Under the pieces are notes generated by a model that saw only the letters and a list, made by a program, of their open reading frames with translations, made no database searches and was not told the DNA's origin. 64,000 nt of DNA from Abditibacteriaceae bacterium. GTDB taxonomy: Bacteria; Armatimonadota; Abditibacteriia; Abditibacteriales; Abditibacteriaceae. How positions within the stretch are numbered: the stretch's first letter is position 1; every line of letters starts with the position of its first letter. Positions 35,705-44,935 of this stretch are shown here, piece after piece. The stretch is taken from positions 1 to 64,000 of the forward strand of contig JAFAZH010000009.1 in the NCBI GenBank assembly GCA_019239895.1. The letters are read 5' to 3'. The translations under genes and the position numbers were made by a program.

Positions 35705-36127
35705 ATGGGCGCGACCCTGTTGATTCCCATTGCAGCTTTTATTTTTCTTTTGGTGGTCTGGCGCTTTACCACTGCCGGGGCCAGGTCAGCATCTAGCCGC
35801 ACGCCGTCATTAGATGGCATGAGCGTGGAGGAACTGGTTCGCTCCGGGCAGAAGATACAAGCTATTAAGCTCTATCGGGAACAGACGGGGGTCGGTCTCA
35901 AAGAAGCTAAAGATGCAATTGATGCAATGGCGGCAGGAGCCTTTAGTGCCCCGCCAGTAGCCCGTTCCTCTCAGTTTATGCCCTCGCCCTCCTCGACTTT
36001 GGAAAATCTAATAAAGTCAGGGCGTAAGATTGAAGCAATCAAGCTGTACCGCCAACAGACCGGAGCTGGCCTCAAAGAATCCAAAGACCACGTTGAAGCT
36101 ATCGAGAGGCAACTGACAGGGCGTTAG
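35705..36127 (+). CDS. Membrane protein with two L7/L12 C-terminal-like repeats
   Basis: Predicted 140 residues. ATG at 35705 has AGGAG 8 bases upstream; the in-frame TTG at 35669 does not. A membrane segment (TLLIPIAAFIFLLVVWRF) is followed by two copies of a module like the C-terminal domain of ribosomal protein L7/L12: QKIQAIKLYREQTGVGLKEA and RKIEAIKLYRQQTGAGLKES, each ending in a short helix. The linker is Ser/Pro/Ala-rich. In the ribosome this fold binds translation factors; here its partner is unknown. It lies 67 bases before prkA and may belong to the same operon. Confidence 0.8.
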   Translation: MGATLLIPIAAFIFLLVVWRFTTAGARSASSRTPSLDGMSVEELVRSGQKIQAIKLYREQTGVGLKEAKDAIDAMAAGAFSAPPVARSSQFMPSPSSTLENLIKSGRKIEAIKLYRQQTGAGLKESKDHVEAIERQLTGR

Positions 36128-36194
36128 AAGCAGCCTGTAGTAGCCTTCTCGTTCCTATATTTTAGTTCACATCGCAGTATTGGAGGCGAGCATT

Positions 36195-38225
36195 ATGACT
36201 AATGAACTTTTACAGCAACTTGTAGCCGTCCAGGATACCGAGCACTATCGCACGCTCACCTGGGAAGGCTCATTCGGTGAATATCTGGATTTAGTGCGGC
36301 AGCATCCTGCCATTACCCAGACCGCCTTTCAGCGTATTTACCGCATGATTCTCAGCTATGGCAGCGAGGAATACACCGAAAATAAAGAGCCAATTACGCG
36401 CTATAACTTCTTCAGCGACCCCTTCGACGATGGGCGCGATGCCGTCTATGGCCTTGACCGCGCCCTGATGCATCTCGTGCAGATTTTTAAGAGCGCAGCG
36501 CGTGGCTATGGCACGGAAAAGCGCGTTCTCTTGCTGCATGGCCCGGTTGGTTCAGCCAAGTCCACCATTGTGCGCCTGTTAAAAAAGGGACTGGAAGCTT
36601 ACTCGAAGACCGATGAAGGCGCATTGTATTCCTTCGCCTGGATGACCGAAGATGGCTCTTTCCTGGCTTGCCCGATGAACGAAGACCCCCTGCACCTTGT
36701 GCCCTCCGAGTTGCGCGGCAAATTGGAAAGAATGCTGAATGAAGATCGCCCGGAAAGCGAGCGTGTTGAAATTAGCGGTGAGCTATGCCCCATGTGCCGT
36801 TTTATGTTCCGCGAAGAACTGAAAAAAGCGGATGGAAACTGGCACCGCGTGCTCGATAAAATCCGGGTGCGTCGCCTGGTGCTGTCCGAACAAGACCGCA
36901 TTGGCATCGGCACTTTCCAACCCAAAGATGAAAAGAATCAAGACTCGACAGAACTCACAGGTGACATCAACTACCGCAAAATTGCCGAGTATGGCTCCGA
37001 GTCTGACCCGCGCGCTTTCAACTTCGATGGCGAGTTCAACATCGCCAATCGCGGCTTGATTGAGTTTGTCGAAGTACTCAAGTTGGATGTGGCTTTTCTG
37101 TATGACCTTTTAGGTGCATCGCAAGAGCACAAGATTAAGCCCAAGCGTTTTCCCCAGACCGATATAGACGAAGTGATTATTGGCCATACTAACTCGCCCG
37201 AATATAAGAAGCTGCAAAACAATGAGTTCATGGAAGCCCTGCGTGACCGCACGGTAAAAGTAGACGTGCCCTATAACACCAAGCTCAATGATGAAATCAA
37301 GATTTACCAGCGCGACTATAATCCTGATGTCATCAAGGGCAAGCACATCGCGCCGCACACCGTCGAGATGGCCGCCATGTGGGGCGTCCTCACGCGTTTG
37401 GAACAACCGAATAAAGCTGACCTTTCCCTGTTACAAAAACTCAAGCTCTACGATGGCAAGACCCTACCAGGCTACACGGAAGACAATATCCGCGAGCTAA
37501 AGCACTCCGCGAAAAACGAAGGCATGGAAGGTATCAGCCCACGTTATATTCAGGACAAAATCAGCAACGCTCTGGTCTCGGATCAAGGCGGTAGCTGCGT
37601 TAATCCCTTCATGGTGATGAACGAATTGGAGCAAGGCTTAGCGCATCACTCGCTGATTAATAATGAAGAGGTAAAGAAACGCTACCGTGAGTTACTGAGT
37701 GTCGTCAAGGCGGAATATGAGGACATGGCCAAAAGCGAAGTGCAACGCGCTATTTCTGCCGACGAAGAAGCCCTCAAGCGGTTAGCTGGTAACTACATTG
37801 ATAACGTCAACGCCTATGTATCCCGCGAAAAAGTGAAGAATAAATTTACCGGGGCCGATGAAGAACCCGACGAGAGGTTGATGCGCTCGATTGAAGAAAA
37901 GATTGACATCGCCGAAAGCCGCAAGGACGACTTCCGCCGCGAGATCATGAACTACATCGGCAGCCTCGCCCTGCAAGGCAAGACCTTCCGCCACGACTCG
38001 AACCCGCGCCTGCACAAAGCCCTGGAATTAAAGCTCTTTGAGGATCAGAAAGATTCCATCAAGCTCACCAGCATTGTCAGCAACGTGGTGGACAAAGAGA
38101 CGCAGGAAAAAATCGAAGTCGTCAAAACCCGTCTCATCAAAGAATACGGCTACTGCGACATCTGCGCCAACGACGTGCTGCAATACGTGGCGAGCATCTT
38201 CGCTCGGGGAGACGTGAGGAAATAG
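36195..38225 (+). CDS. prkA: PrkA-type AAA+ serine protein kinase
   Basis: Predicted 676 residues, homologous to B. subtilis PrkA and E. coli YeaG. ATG at 36195 is supported by GGAGGCG 7 bases upstream; an in-frame TTG lies at 36180. The Walker A motif is GPVGSAKS at 116-123, within an AAA+ module. The C-terminal half resembles the kinase-like PrkA domain, with [20 protein letters not shown] near the end. Family data link it to stationary-phase and sporulation signalling. Its neighbours are the DUF444 and SpoVR genes, a conserved trio, but here a GxxExxY gene and two repeats intervene. Confidence 0.95.
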   Translation: MTNELLQQLVAVQDTEHYRTLTWEGSFGEYLDLVRQHPAITQTAFQRIYRMILSYGSEEYTENKEPITRYNFFSDPFDDGRDAVYGLDRALMHLVQIFKSAARGYGTEKRVLLLHGPVGSAKSTIVRLLKKGLEAYSKTDEGALYSFAWMTEDGSFLACPMNEDPLHLVPSELRGKLERMLNEDRPESERVEISGELCPMCRFMFREELKKADGNWHRVLDKIRVRRLVLSEQDRIGIGTFQPKDEKNQDSTELTGDINYRKIAEYGSESDPRAFNFDGEFNIANRGLIEFVEVLKLDVAFLYDLLGASQEHKIKPKRFPQTDIDEVIIGHTNSPEYKKLQNNEFMEALRDRTVKVDVPYNTKLNDEIKIYQRDYNPDVIKGKHIAPHTVEMAAMWGVLTRLEQPNKADLSLLQKLKLYDGKTLPGYTEDNIRELKHSAKNEGMEGISPRYIQDKISNALVSDQGGSCVNPFMVMNELEQGLAHHSLINNEEVKKRYRELLSVVKAEYEDMAKSEVQRAISADEEALKRLAGNYIDNVNAYVSREKVKNKFTGADEEPDERLMRSIEEKIDIAESRKDDFRREIMNYIGSLALQGKTFRHDSNPRLHKALELKLFEDQKDSIKLTSIVSNVVDKETQEKIEVVKTRLIKEYGYCDICANDVLQYVASIFARGDVRK

Positions 38226-38228
38226 GAA

Positions 38229-38332
38229 TGGGACGCAAAGCTACTCTACGCTAATTTCATGCGCTATTTAAACGCTATTCATAAATTGCGCTTTGATGGC
38301 GCACGCAGTTAGCGAACAAAGTTAGCGTCCCA
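38229..38332. repeat. Palindromic repeat, family B, copy 2
   Basis: TGGGACGCAAAGCTACTCTA at the left end and GTTAGCGTCCCA at the right, with inner TAGCG/CGCTA and GCGC words. It starts 4 bases after the prkA stop and ends 12 bases before the GxxExxY gene. Confidence 0.8.
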
Positions 38333-38344
38333 TCAAAGAAAGCT

Positions 38345-38728
38345 ATGAGAAACCGAGAAGAAGTGGCACGGGCAGTTGTGCAATCGTTCTATGCTGTCTA
38401 TGACACGCTTGGCTACGGTTTCTTGGAGAAGGTTTACGAAAGTGCTTTGGCAATGGAAGTGGCGCAGCGAGGCTTCCAAGTTGAACGACAAGCACCCATT
38501 GAAGTGTTCTACAAAGGTGAGGTTATCGGAACTTACTTCACTGACCTGTTAATTGAGCGTTGCTTGATTGTTGAAATCAAAGCTGTAGAAAATTTAGCTC
38601 TTGAACACGAAGCACAATTACTGAACTATCTCAAAGCAACAGAAATCAATTTAGGCTTGTTGGTCAACTTTGGCCCCAAACCACAAGTCAAGCGCAAAAT
38701 CTTCGAGACCGCTCGCAAGAGCATATAA
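38345..38728 (+). CDS. GxxExxY protein (PD-(D/E)XK-like)
   Basis: Predicted 127 residues with the family motif GYGFLEKVYESAL (G-x-x-E-x-x-Y) near residue 23, and a probable PD-(D/E)XK-like core: TDLLIERCLIVEIKAVE and HEAQLLNYLKAT. This family often lies as a lone gene in odd places and its function is unknown; nuclease activity is suggested by fold only. It sits between prkA and the DUF444 gene, with family B repeats on both sides and A/T-richer codons than its neighbours, so it looks inserted. Start ATG at 38345 has GAAAG nearby. Confidence 0.88.
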   Translation: MRNREEVARAVVQSFYAVYDTLGYGFLEKVYESALAMEVAQRGFQVERQAPIEVFYKGEVIGTYFTDLLIERCLIVEIKAVENLALEHEAQLLNYLKATEINLGLLVNFGPKPQVKRKIFETARKSI

Positions 38729-38750
38729 GGTTACAGGCAACTTCTAAGCT

Positions 38751-38802
38751 AAAAATAGCGTTCAAATAGCGCACATAGTTAGCGTATGTAATTAGCGTCC
38801 CA
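38751..38802. repeat. Family B repeat, half copy 3
   Basis: Contains AATAGCGTTCAAATAGCGCA and ATTAGCGTCCCA, matching the right half of the family B elements. With copy 2 it brackets the GxxExxY gene. It ends 20 bases before the DUF444 start. Confidence 0.7.
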
Positions 38803-38821
38803 TTGTATGAAGGAGTAAACA

Positions 38822-39916
38822 ATGGCACAACGAATTGAAGGCGATGCGGCCCGGTTCAGGGGCATCGTGCGCGGCAAGATAAAAGAACAACTCAAAGGTT
38901 ACATTTCCACCGGGGAGATGATTGGCAAGAAAGGGCGCGACCTTGTCTCGATTCCCCTCCCGCAAATCACTCTGCCTCAGTTCCGCTATGGCAGTAAGCA
39001 GGCGGGCGGTGTTGGTCAGGGACCAGGCGATGTGGGCGATCCATTAAGTGGCGATCCGTCCCGTGGCAAGGCTGGCTCAGAATCGGGCGAGCACATTCTG
39101 GAAGTGGATGTCTCGCTCGATGAATTGGCCGCCCTGCTGGGTGAAGAACTGGAACTGCCCAAGGTTGAACCGCGCGGCAAAAAGAATATTACGCAGCAGG
39201 TGGATAAATACACCGGCATCGCCACGACCGGGCCGGAATCGCTGCGCCACTTCAAGCGCACCTATAAACAAGCCCTGCGGCGTCAGGTGCTATCGGGCGA
39301 TTACAACGCCCAAGACCCAAAAATCGTGCCCATCCGCGAGGATACGCGCTATCGCAGTTGGAACCCGGTGCTGTTGCCGGAAGCCAATGCGGTGATTATT
39401 TACGCAATGGATGTTTCCGGCTCAATGGGCGATGAGCAGAAAGAACTGGTGCGCATCACCGCTTTCTGGATAGATACCTGGCTGCGCTCGCAATATAAAG
39501 ATGTGACCCAGTGCTACGTGATCCACGATGCCAAGGCGCGTGAGGTAGATGAGCACACCTTCTATCACACCCGCGAAGGCGGCGGCACCAAGATTTCCTC
39601 GGCCTATAGTGTGATGAACAACATCATTGATGAGCGTTTCTCTCCTGCGGATTGGAACATCTACGCCTTCCATTTTTCCGATGGTGACAACTGGGAAGAA
39701 GATAATGATTCCTGTACCGACCTACTGGAGAATCAAATTTTACCGAAAGTCAATCAGTTTTGCTACGGGCAAGTCACGAGCTACTGGGGTTCAGGTCAAT
39801 ATCTCACTGACCTCTATGACTACTTTGAAGAAAACGACAAAGTTGTGACGAGTGAAATTAACAGTCGGGATGATGTGTTGAAGGCGATTAAGGATTTTCT
39901 GGGTAAAGGGAGATAA
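38822..39916 (+). CDS. yeaH: DUF444 family protein (YeaH/YhbH)
   Basis: Predicted 364 residues. A von Willebrand A-like domain carries the MIDAS signature MDVSGSMG near residue 200, followed by a TREGGGTKIS segment. The N-terminal part is basic and flexible. In E. coli and Bacillus the gene (yeaH/yhbH) is adjacent to prkA and in many genomes to spoVR; their products act together in an ill-defined stress and sporulation pathway. AAGGAG precedes the ATG. The glycine-rich stretch SKQAGGVGQGPGDVGDP around residue 60 is a flexible linker. Confidence 0.94.
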   Translation: MAQRIEGDAARFRGIVRGKIKEQLKGYISTGEMIGKKGRDLVSIPLPQITLPQFRYGSKQAGGVGQGPGDVGDPLSGDPSRGKAGSESGEHILEVDVSLDELAALLGEELELPKVEPRGKKNITQQVDKYTGIATTGPESLRHFKRTYKQALRRQVLSGDYNAQDPKIVPIREDTRYRSWNPVLLPEANAVIIYAMDVSGSMGDEQKELVRITAFWIDTWLRSQYKDVTQCYVIHDAKAREVDEHTFYHTREGGGTKISSAYSVMNNIIDERFSPADWNIYAFHFSDGDNWEEDNDSCTDLLENQILPKVNQFCYGQVTSYWGSGQYLTDLYDYFEENDKVVTSEINSRDDVLKAIKDFLGKGR

Positions 39917-39976
39917 TGGTGCCCCGCCCGTAAAGGAGCGGGTACAATGGGCGGGTCTCTGATCAGGAAGTGCAAG

Positions 39977-41461
39977 ATGATTACAAAAACTCAACTTCTC
40001 GATATACAACATGAAATTGAAGACCATGCCTGTGCAATGGGCTTTGATTTCTTTCCAGTTATCTATGAAATGTGCGACTACCAGACGATCAGCGAGGTGG
40101 CGGCTTACGGTGGGTTTCCCACGCGCTATCCGCACTGGAGCTTTGGCATGGAGTATGACCGTCTCACCAAAGGCTATGGATATGGCTTGCAGAAGATTTA
40201 CGAGATGGTCATTAACACTAATCCGGTTTATGCCTACTTGCTCGATGTGAATCAACTGGTAGACCAGAAGTTGGTGATTGCTCACGTCTGCGGACACGCG
40301 CATTTCTTCAAGCACAATTATATGTTCGGGCCGACGAATCGTAAAATGCTGGATGAAATGGCCAATCATGGTCATCGCATCCGGCGCTACATGGCCAAGT
40401 ATGGGGTGGAAGAAGTCGAGAACTTTATTGATTGCTGCCTGACTATCGAAGACCTGATTGACTTGCACGCGCCTTTCATCAAACGCCATGATGACCCGGT
40501 AGCACCACCTAATGAAGACGACGAGCAAGCTGAACCTTCCCATAAGCTGAAAGCGACGGGGTACATGGAAGAGTACATTAACCCGCCAGACTTCGTGGAG
40601 GAACAGCGGCGTAAACGATTAGAAGACGCCAAGGCGCAGCAGAACTTTCCGGTGCGTCCTGAAAAGGACGTGCTGTTGTTCCTGTTGCACTACGCACCGC
40701 TGCAACCGTGGCAGCGGGATGTGCTCGACATTGTGCGCGAAGAGGCTTATTACTTTGCGCCGCAGGGCCAGACCAAGATTATGAATGAAGGCTGCGCGTG
40801 TTGGGCACACACCCGCCTGATGACCCAGAAAATTCTGCGCGATGAAGATGTTATTGATTATGCCGAGCATCACTCCGGCACGGTGGCGGCTCATCCCGGA
40901 CGGATTAATCCTTATCGCTTAGGGCTGGCTCTCCTCAACGACATAGAACGGCGCTGGGATAAGGGGCAATTTGGCAAGGAATGGGAAGAGTGTGATGACC
41001 TCGAAAAGAAACGTCACTGGGATAAAGGCGCGGGGTTGGGCAAAGAGAAGGTGTTTGAAGTCTGGCAACATTTCAATGATGTCTCTTTCATTGACGAGTT
41101 CTTAACCCCCGACTTCGTGGCCGAGCATATGTTGTTCGGCTATGAGTGGAACGACGACACCGAAGTCTATGAGATCGCCACCCGCGACTTCAGAGCCATT
41201 AAAGAGAAGTTGCTCTTTGGCCTCACCAACCACGGACGCCCTTTTATCTACGTGACCGATGGCAATTATGAAAATCGTGGTGAGTTGTATCTACAACACC
41301 GGCATGAAGGTATTGATTTAAAAATCGAGGAAGCGAAAGACACCCTGCGCAACCTGTTTACCATCTGGCAGCGCCCGGTGCATATCGAAACGATGTACGA
41401 CGACAACACCACGATTCTCTCTTTTGATGGCAAAGACCACTTAGAGACGATACGCGGTTGA
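39977..41461 (+). CDS. spoVR: SpoVR family protein
   Basis: Predicted 494 residues, related to B. subtilis SpoVR and E. coli YcgB, third member of the PrkA/DUF444/SpoVR trio. Landmarks are FPVIYEMCDYQTISEVAAYG, RYPHWSFGMEYDRLTKGYGY, ICHVCGHAHFF-like text (VIAHVCGHAHFFKHN), and NEGCACWAHTRLM with HSGTVAAHPGRINPYRLGL. His and Cys clusters suggest a metal site. ATG at 39977 has AGGAAG 6 bases upstream; an ATG 10 codons earlier lacks one. The C-terminal part ends with a short acidic tail. Followed by a spacer with family D repeat. Confidence 0.95.
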   Translation: MITKTQLLDIQHEIEDHACAMGFDFFPVIYEMCDYQTISEVAAYGGFPTRYPHWSFGMEYDRLTKGYGYGLQKIYEMVINTNPVYAYLLDVNQLVDQKLVIAHVCGHAHFFKHNYMFGPTNRKMLDEMANHGHRIRRYMAKYGVEEVENFIDCCLTIEDLIDLHAPFIKRHDDPVAPPNEDDEQAEPSHKLKATGYMEEYINPPDFVEEQRRKRLEDAKAQQNFPVRPEKDVLLFLLHYAPLQPWQRDVLDIVREEAYYFAPQGQTKIMNEGCACWAHTRLMTQKILRDEDVIDYAEHHSGTVAAHPGRINPYRLGLALLNDIERRWDKGQFGKEWEECDDLEKKRHWDKGAGLGKEKVFEVWQHFNDVSFIDEFLTPDFVAEHMLFGYEWNDDTEVYEIATRDFRAIKEKLLFGLTNHGRPFIYVTDGNYENRGELYLQHRHEGIDLKIEEAKDTLRNLFTIWQRPVHIETMYDDNTTILSFDGKDHLETIRG

Positions 41462-41553
41462 TGCACGGGGTTGTAGTGCTGAACAACCTAGAACAATTAA
41501 TTGGCAAGAACGTTTTAAGATACAGAGAAGAGTTTCTAAATTTGAAAAATTTT

Positions 41554-41603
41554 CTGAGTTTTGAAGCGGTGCTATTTATACCAAATTAAATTTCAAAACT
41601 CAG
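41554..41603. repeat. Family D palindrome (TTTTGAA arms), copy 2
   Basis: CTGAGTTTTGAA at 41554-41565 pairs with TTTCAAAACTCAG at 41591-41603. Related in style to 9256-9367. It lies between spoVR and the hypothetical gene at 41632. Confidence 0.55.
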
Positions 41604-41631
41604 TGTAAGTCCCGCTAAAGGAGGGAACGCC

Positions 41632-42177
41632 ATGTCTACAGTTTCATTAGGAACCAAGCTTGTCCAGGCCGTGCAAAAGGAAGCCGCGATGCAACGCCCG
41701 CTACCGCTACAAGCCACTGCCGAGGTCAGCGTGTCTGGCTCTGGCCGACACGAGAGCTTGGTGACGGCTTCTGTCACTCTCACCGACCATGACCGCTTCA
41801 GCCATCTGGTCGAAGGTGTCCAGGTGGAGATCACACCCACCAAACCAGCAACTTCGCGGAGTGGCTCTAAACTTGACACGCAAGACAAAGCCCAATGCTT
41901 TGCGCAACGCGCCACCTACCTCACCGAAGCTTTGCAATTTGTCGAGAAGGATGCGGGCGGCAGCGCCATCTTGCGCTCTTCCCCGCAGACGATGCGCGCC
42001 CCGCGTGCGGAATATTTTGAGGCTCAGGTCAGTGATACGTCTATTGCATTAAAGCGTTATCAGCCACGCGCCGCTAAACCAGGCCGCGCACCAGTGACTT
42101 TCTGCCTCACCGATGAAGTGCTGGCACGCCTCGCTGATGATGCGGCAGCGGCTTTAACACCGCCTGCTAAAAAGTAA
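41632..42177 (+). CDS. Hypothetical protein
   Basis: Predicted 181 residues, not recognised. AAAGGAGGG 8 bases ahead of the ATG is one of the best ribosome-binding sites in the window, so the gene is real. Visible features: a mixed alpha/beta composition, ATAEVSVSGSGRHESLVTAS, and a C-terminal Ala-rich helix (DEVLARLADDAAAALTPPAKK minus the last few). No signal peptide or membrane segment is seen. It lies just past spoVR but is followed by a terminator, so it may form its own unit. Confidence 0.7.
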   Translation: MSTVSLGTKLVQAVQKEAAMQRPLPLQATAEVSVSGSGRHESLVTASVTLTDHDRFSHLVEGVQVEITPTKPATSRSGSKLDTQDKAQCFAQRATYLTEALQFVEKDAGGSAILRSSPQTMRAPRAEYFEAQVSDTSIALKRYQPRAAKPGRAPVTFCLTDEVLARLADDAAAALTPPAKK

Positions 42178-42203
42178 TTTACGTGTAAATAATTCAACTT
42201 AGC

Positions 42204-42248
42204 AAAAAGCGTCTGCTCTTCTATAAAGATAGAGGCCAGACGCTTTTT
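42204..42248 (+). terminator. Rho-independent terminator
   Basis: AAAAAGCGTCTG pairs with CAGACGCTTTTT, with inner CTCTTCTAT / ATAGAG. It ends in a T-run 70 bases after the hypothetical gene stop and works in either direction because of its A-rich 5' side. Confidence 0.85.
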
Positions 42249-42318
42249 GTTGGGATTTAAACAGCAACGTCTTGTCGGTTATTCATGCAATCTTTAGAAA
42301 GTAAACGAGACAGTTGAG

Positions 42319-43191
42319 ATGAGTAGTAAAAAGCAGCAACAACCAGACAATACACGAATTCATGATAGTCGAATGAAACTTCATCTCCGATTAATCAAAA
42401 TAGGTGTTGTTACATATCACATTATCACCCTACGCCCCGGCACGCAGGTCGCTTACAGCACCAACTATTTTCATGAGACCTGGCACATCATCAGCGATAT
42501 GGCGGGAGCGAAACTTCTGGCACGCCTGTTATGGGGCTTGTCTTTTCAAAAGATGCCAAATACCGTCGTGATTATTCATGGCGAGCATATCAAACCTACC
42601 CCATTTGACGCTGATCCTTCTGACCCGATTGCTCTTATTCCTGCGTGCCTCACCCACCTGGATGCAACAGCCCTCCACACATTGAAGCATTTAATGCCGC
42701 ACTGGGGGCCATCTCACCAAACTATCCGCTGGCAAACCTTCGGGTTAGATCAGGCTTTAGCAGATGATAATGAAGGGTGGAAGTGTACTATCCGGGATAA
42801 GGTCTATTGGAAGCGCAACAAACATCTCCAACACCAGGAGCAGATGTGTCGCAGCGGTGGGTTCATTTGCTACCTGGCTCCGCCTGACATACTCCGCTTA
42901 AACGCCTTTGATATTTATCACATGAACACCACGCATTATGAAATGGATTACACCTATCTGGCAGATTTCAAAGGTGGGCATCCGGGAGATGGCGAGGTGC
43001 AAATCTTTAGGGACTACCAGCAGCAACTATCAGCCGCGGCGGTAGCACGCCGCGAAGTGACGCCACAGATTGCCGCATCTACCCCACCCGATATTCGCCG
43101 CGATATGATTCAACAACACTGCCTCACCGTCCAGGGCCGCCACCGGGCACAGCACAGTGCTAACCGACAAGGCGCAATAGCTAAAGTTTAA
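42319..43191 (+). CDS. Hypothetical protein
   Basis: Predicted 290 residues, not recognised. The sequence is unusually rich in His (over 20) and contains WGLSFQKMPNTVVIIHGEHI, LTHLDATALHTLKHLMPHWG and a C-terminal Gln/His-rich region. A catalytic signature is not evident. No clear ribosome-binding site; the ATG at 42319 is kept. It precedes the endonuclease V gene by 31 bases, so they may be co-transcribed. Confidence 0.6.
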   Translation: MSSKKQQQPDNTRIHDSRMKLHLRLIKIGVVTYHIITLRPGTQVAYSTNYFHETWHIISDMAGAKLLARLLWGLSFQKMPNTVVIIHGEHIKPTPFDADPSDPIALIPACLTHLDATALHTLKHLMPHWGPSHQTIRWQTFGLDQALADDNEGWKCTIRDKVYWKRNKHLQHQEQMCRSGGFICYLAPPDILRLNAFDIYHMNTTHYEMDYTYLADFKGGHPGDGEVQIFRDYQQQLSAAAVARREVTPQIAASTPPDIRRDMIQQHCLTVQGRHRAQHSANRQGAIAKV

Positions 43192-43222
43192 GCGGAACTG
43201 AGTTTGCACCTTTGCCTGGTTA

Positions 43223-43912
43223 ATGGCACATTATAAATCCCTGCACGATTGGAACTTGAACCCACAAGAGGCGGTTACTCTGCAAAGCCGCTTACGGCAA
43301 CAGGTTCAAGTGACACCCCTCACCCGCCCTATCGAAACCATTGCGGGCACCGATATCTCATTCAACAAATTCTCCACGACGATTTATGCCGGGATTGTGG
43401 TGTTGCGCCTGCCAACATTAGAAATTATCGAGCAAGTTGGCATTGTCACTGAGACCCACTTTCCGTACATTCCCGGTTTGCTGTCCTTTCGAGAAACGCC
43501 TGCTGTATTAGAAGCCTGGGCGAAATTACAGACTGAGCCAGATGCCGTGATGTTTGATGGCCAGGGCATTGCTCATCCCCGGCGCATGGGTATTGCCTCC
43601 CATGTCGGGCTGATGCTGGAACGGCCCACTCTGGGGTGCGCTAAATCAGTGTTAGTGGGTAAATACGAAGAGCCTGCTCCGCAGCGGGGCAGTTGGTCGC
43701 CAATGGTGCATAAAGGCGAAACTATCGGCGCGGCCCTGCGCACCAAAGATAAGGTGCAGCCCATCTATGTTTCACCAGGCCATCTGATTGACCTGGAGGC
43801 AGCTATCCAATTGACCCTGCAATGCAACGGCGGCTACCGCCAACCAGAACCAACTCGTCACGCCCACCTGCTCGTCAATAGTTTGCGTAGGGGTGAGATT
43901 AATCCAACTTAA
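43223..43912 (+). CDS. nfi: Endonuclease V
   Basis: Cleaves DNA or RNA near deaminated bases (inosine). The 229 residues have the family Asp in AGTDISFN (D44), PYIPGLLSFRETPAVLEAW, DAVMFDGQGIAHPRRMGIASH, and a lysine-containing GCAKSVLVGKYEEP. Size is typical. Start ATG at 43223 has no strong Shine-Dalgarno. Confidence 0.94.
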   Translation: MAHYKSLHDWNLNPQEAVTLQSRLRQQVQVTPLTRPIETIAGTDISFNKFSTTIYAGIVVLRLPTLEIIEQVGIVTETHFPYIPGLLSFRETPAVLEAWAKLQTEPDAVMFDGQGIAHPRRMGIASHVGLMLERPTLGCAKSVLVGKYEEPAPQRGSWSPMVHKGETIGAALRTKDKVQPIYVSPGHLIDLEAAIQLTLQCNGGYRQPEPTRHAHLLVNSLRRGEINPT

Positions 43913-44042
43913 TACTTCGTCCAGAATTATTAATTGGCTTAGCAAGCACAGCCCGCAGCCTGTCATTGAGTAAGTGAGCTAAATTGTGCGCCCCAAATAT
44001 ACTGAGATGCTCGGAAAAGATTTGTATGTGGATGACGTTATT

Positions 44043-44080
44043 AAAGCCGCTCCTTTGAGATTAAAGGAGCGGCTTTATAT
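44043..44080 (+). terminator. Rho-independent terminator
   Basis: Perfect 14-base stem, AAAGCCGCTCCTTT and AAAGGAGCGGCTTT, loop GAGATT, followed by ATATTTT. It is 130 bases after the endonuclease V stop and faces the convergent gene at 44097-44357, so it may serve both. Confidence 0.8.
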
Positions 44081-44096
44081 TTTAACTGAACTGATT

Positions 44097-44357
44097 TTAC
44101 GAACTGGAATTCCCCTCCTTTTGAGATAGCGCACTACCTGCCGCTGACTTGCTCTTATGCCCGGTGCTATCACTGTGTAGCACATCGGAGGCGCTTTCGG
44201 CTGCCCCTTCACTGGTGCTCTTGTTAGTTCTACGGTCAGCCTGTGACAATGCACTGCCGCCTGCACTTTTGCTCTCGCTACCTGTCCGGCCATCGCGCAG
44301 CACATCCGATGCATCACTGGCGGCTGCTTTGCCTGTGTGCTTATTCGCTTGTGACAT
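44097..44357 (-). CDS. Small GSALSQ-repeat protein
   Basis: Predicted 86 residues with AGGAGGT exactly upstream of the ATG, the best ribosome-binding site in this part of the window. Two copies of a 30-residue unit are visible, SDASDVLRDGRTGSESKSAG and SASDVLHSDSTGHKSKSAAG, each ending in GSALSQ. It is hydrophilic, Ser/Ala-rich, probably disordered and cytoplasmic. Short proteins with AAGSALSQ endings occur in many bacteria without a known role. It stands alone, with a hairpin at its 3' end. Confidence 0.75.
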   Translation of the reverse strand: MSQANKHTGKAAASDASDVLRDGRTGSESKSAGGSALSQADRRTNKSTSEGAAESASDVLHSDSTGHKSKSAAGSALSQKEGNSSS

Positions 44358-44610
44358 TTGCCAACCTCCTAAACGACTCCTAAAAGCCGTGAAATTTAAC
44401 GATACTTATGGCAAATATTATACCAGTGGAGTAATGGAGATAGCTTCATAAAGGCAGATGGTCAGACCGTGACAGTGAATAGCTCTGGATGGGCTACGGG
44501 GATAGTGTAGTTTGGCAGAAAGTTCAGTGAGTGCAGCTTATACTATATGCGTCCGAGTCCAGCAACCCTCTCGTGTTACACTTTGTCCTATTCCGCTTAG
44601 AGAGGAAGTT

Positions 44611-44850
44611 ATGCTGTCAATTGAATTTCCACAGTCGCGTATTAGCCGTTCCAGTCAATGCGAGCTTTGCAAAGGCCCAAAAGGAGTAATGCAAAAGAGC
44701 AAGGCATTTCTGCAAGATGAGGCTGGCACTACGATTGAACTATTAAAGTGGACGTGCGATCTATGTGGCTATACAATGCTATTTGATATGAATGTTATTC
44801 GCAACCACCCTCTACACACGGAAGAATACACTGAAGTCTTACCCGAATAG
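44611..44850 (+). CDS. Small zinc-ribbon protein
   Basis: Predicted 79 residues. CELCKGP and CDLCGYT form two CxxC knuckles typical of a zinc ribbon. AGAGGAAG precedes the ATG at 44611; the frame is open upstream but lacks a site there. A DNA- or protein-binding role is likely from fold only. The next gene starts about 85 bases on. Confidence 0.65.
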   Translation: MLSIEFPQSRISRSSQCELCKGPKGVMQKSKAFLQDEAGTTIELLKWTCDLCGYTMLFDMNVIRNHPLHTEEYTEVLPE

Positions 44851-44935
44851 CGTCTGCTTTTGCCAAACTGAGCTTTAAGAAGATCGCTGAATTCTGCGCT
44901 GGTTGAGGTAAAGTCATGTAGCAAGGTAGTAACAC

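Noticed and set aside
38229..38332. GGGACGCAAAG resembles the core of the c-di-GMP-I (GEMM) riboswitch
   Set aside because: The upstream AAACC and downstream GGTAGC-type elements are missing, and the same word occurs in the other family B repeats, where it is just part of an inverted-repeat arm.
39791..40543. Minus-strand frame of 250 codons over the DUF444 and spoVR genes
   Set aside because: Antisense to two well-supported genes; composition follows their codon pattern.
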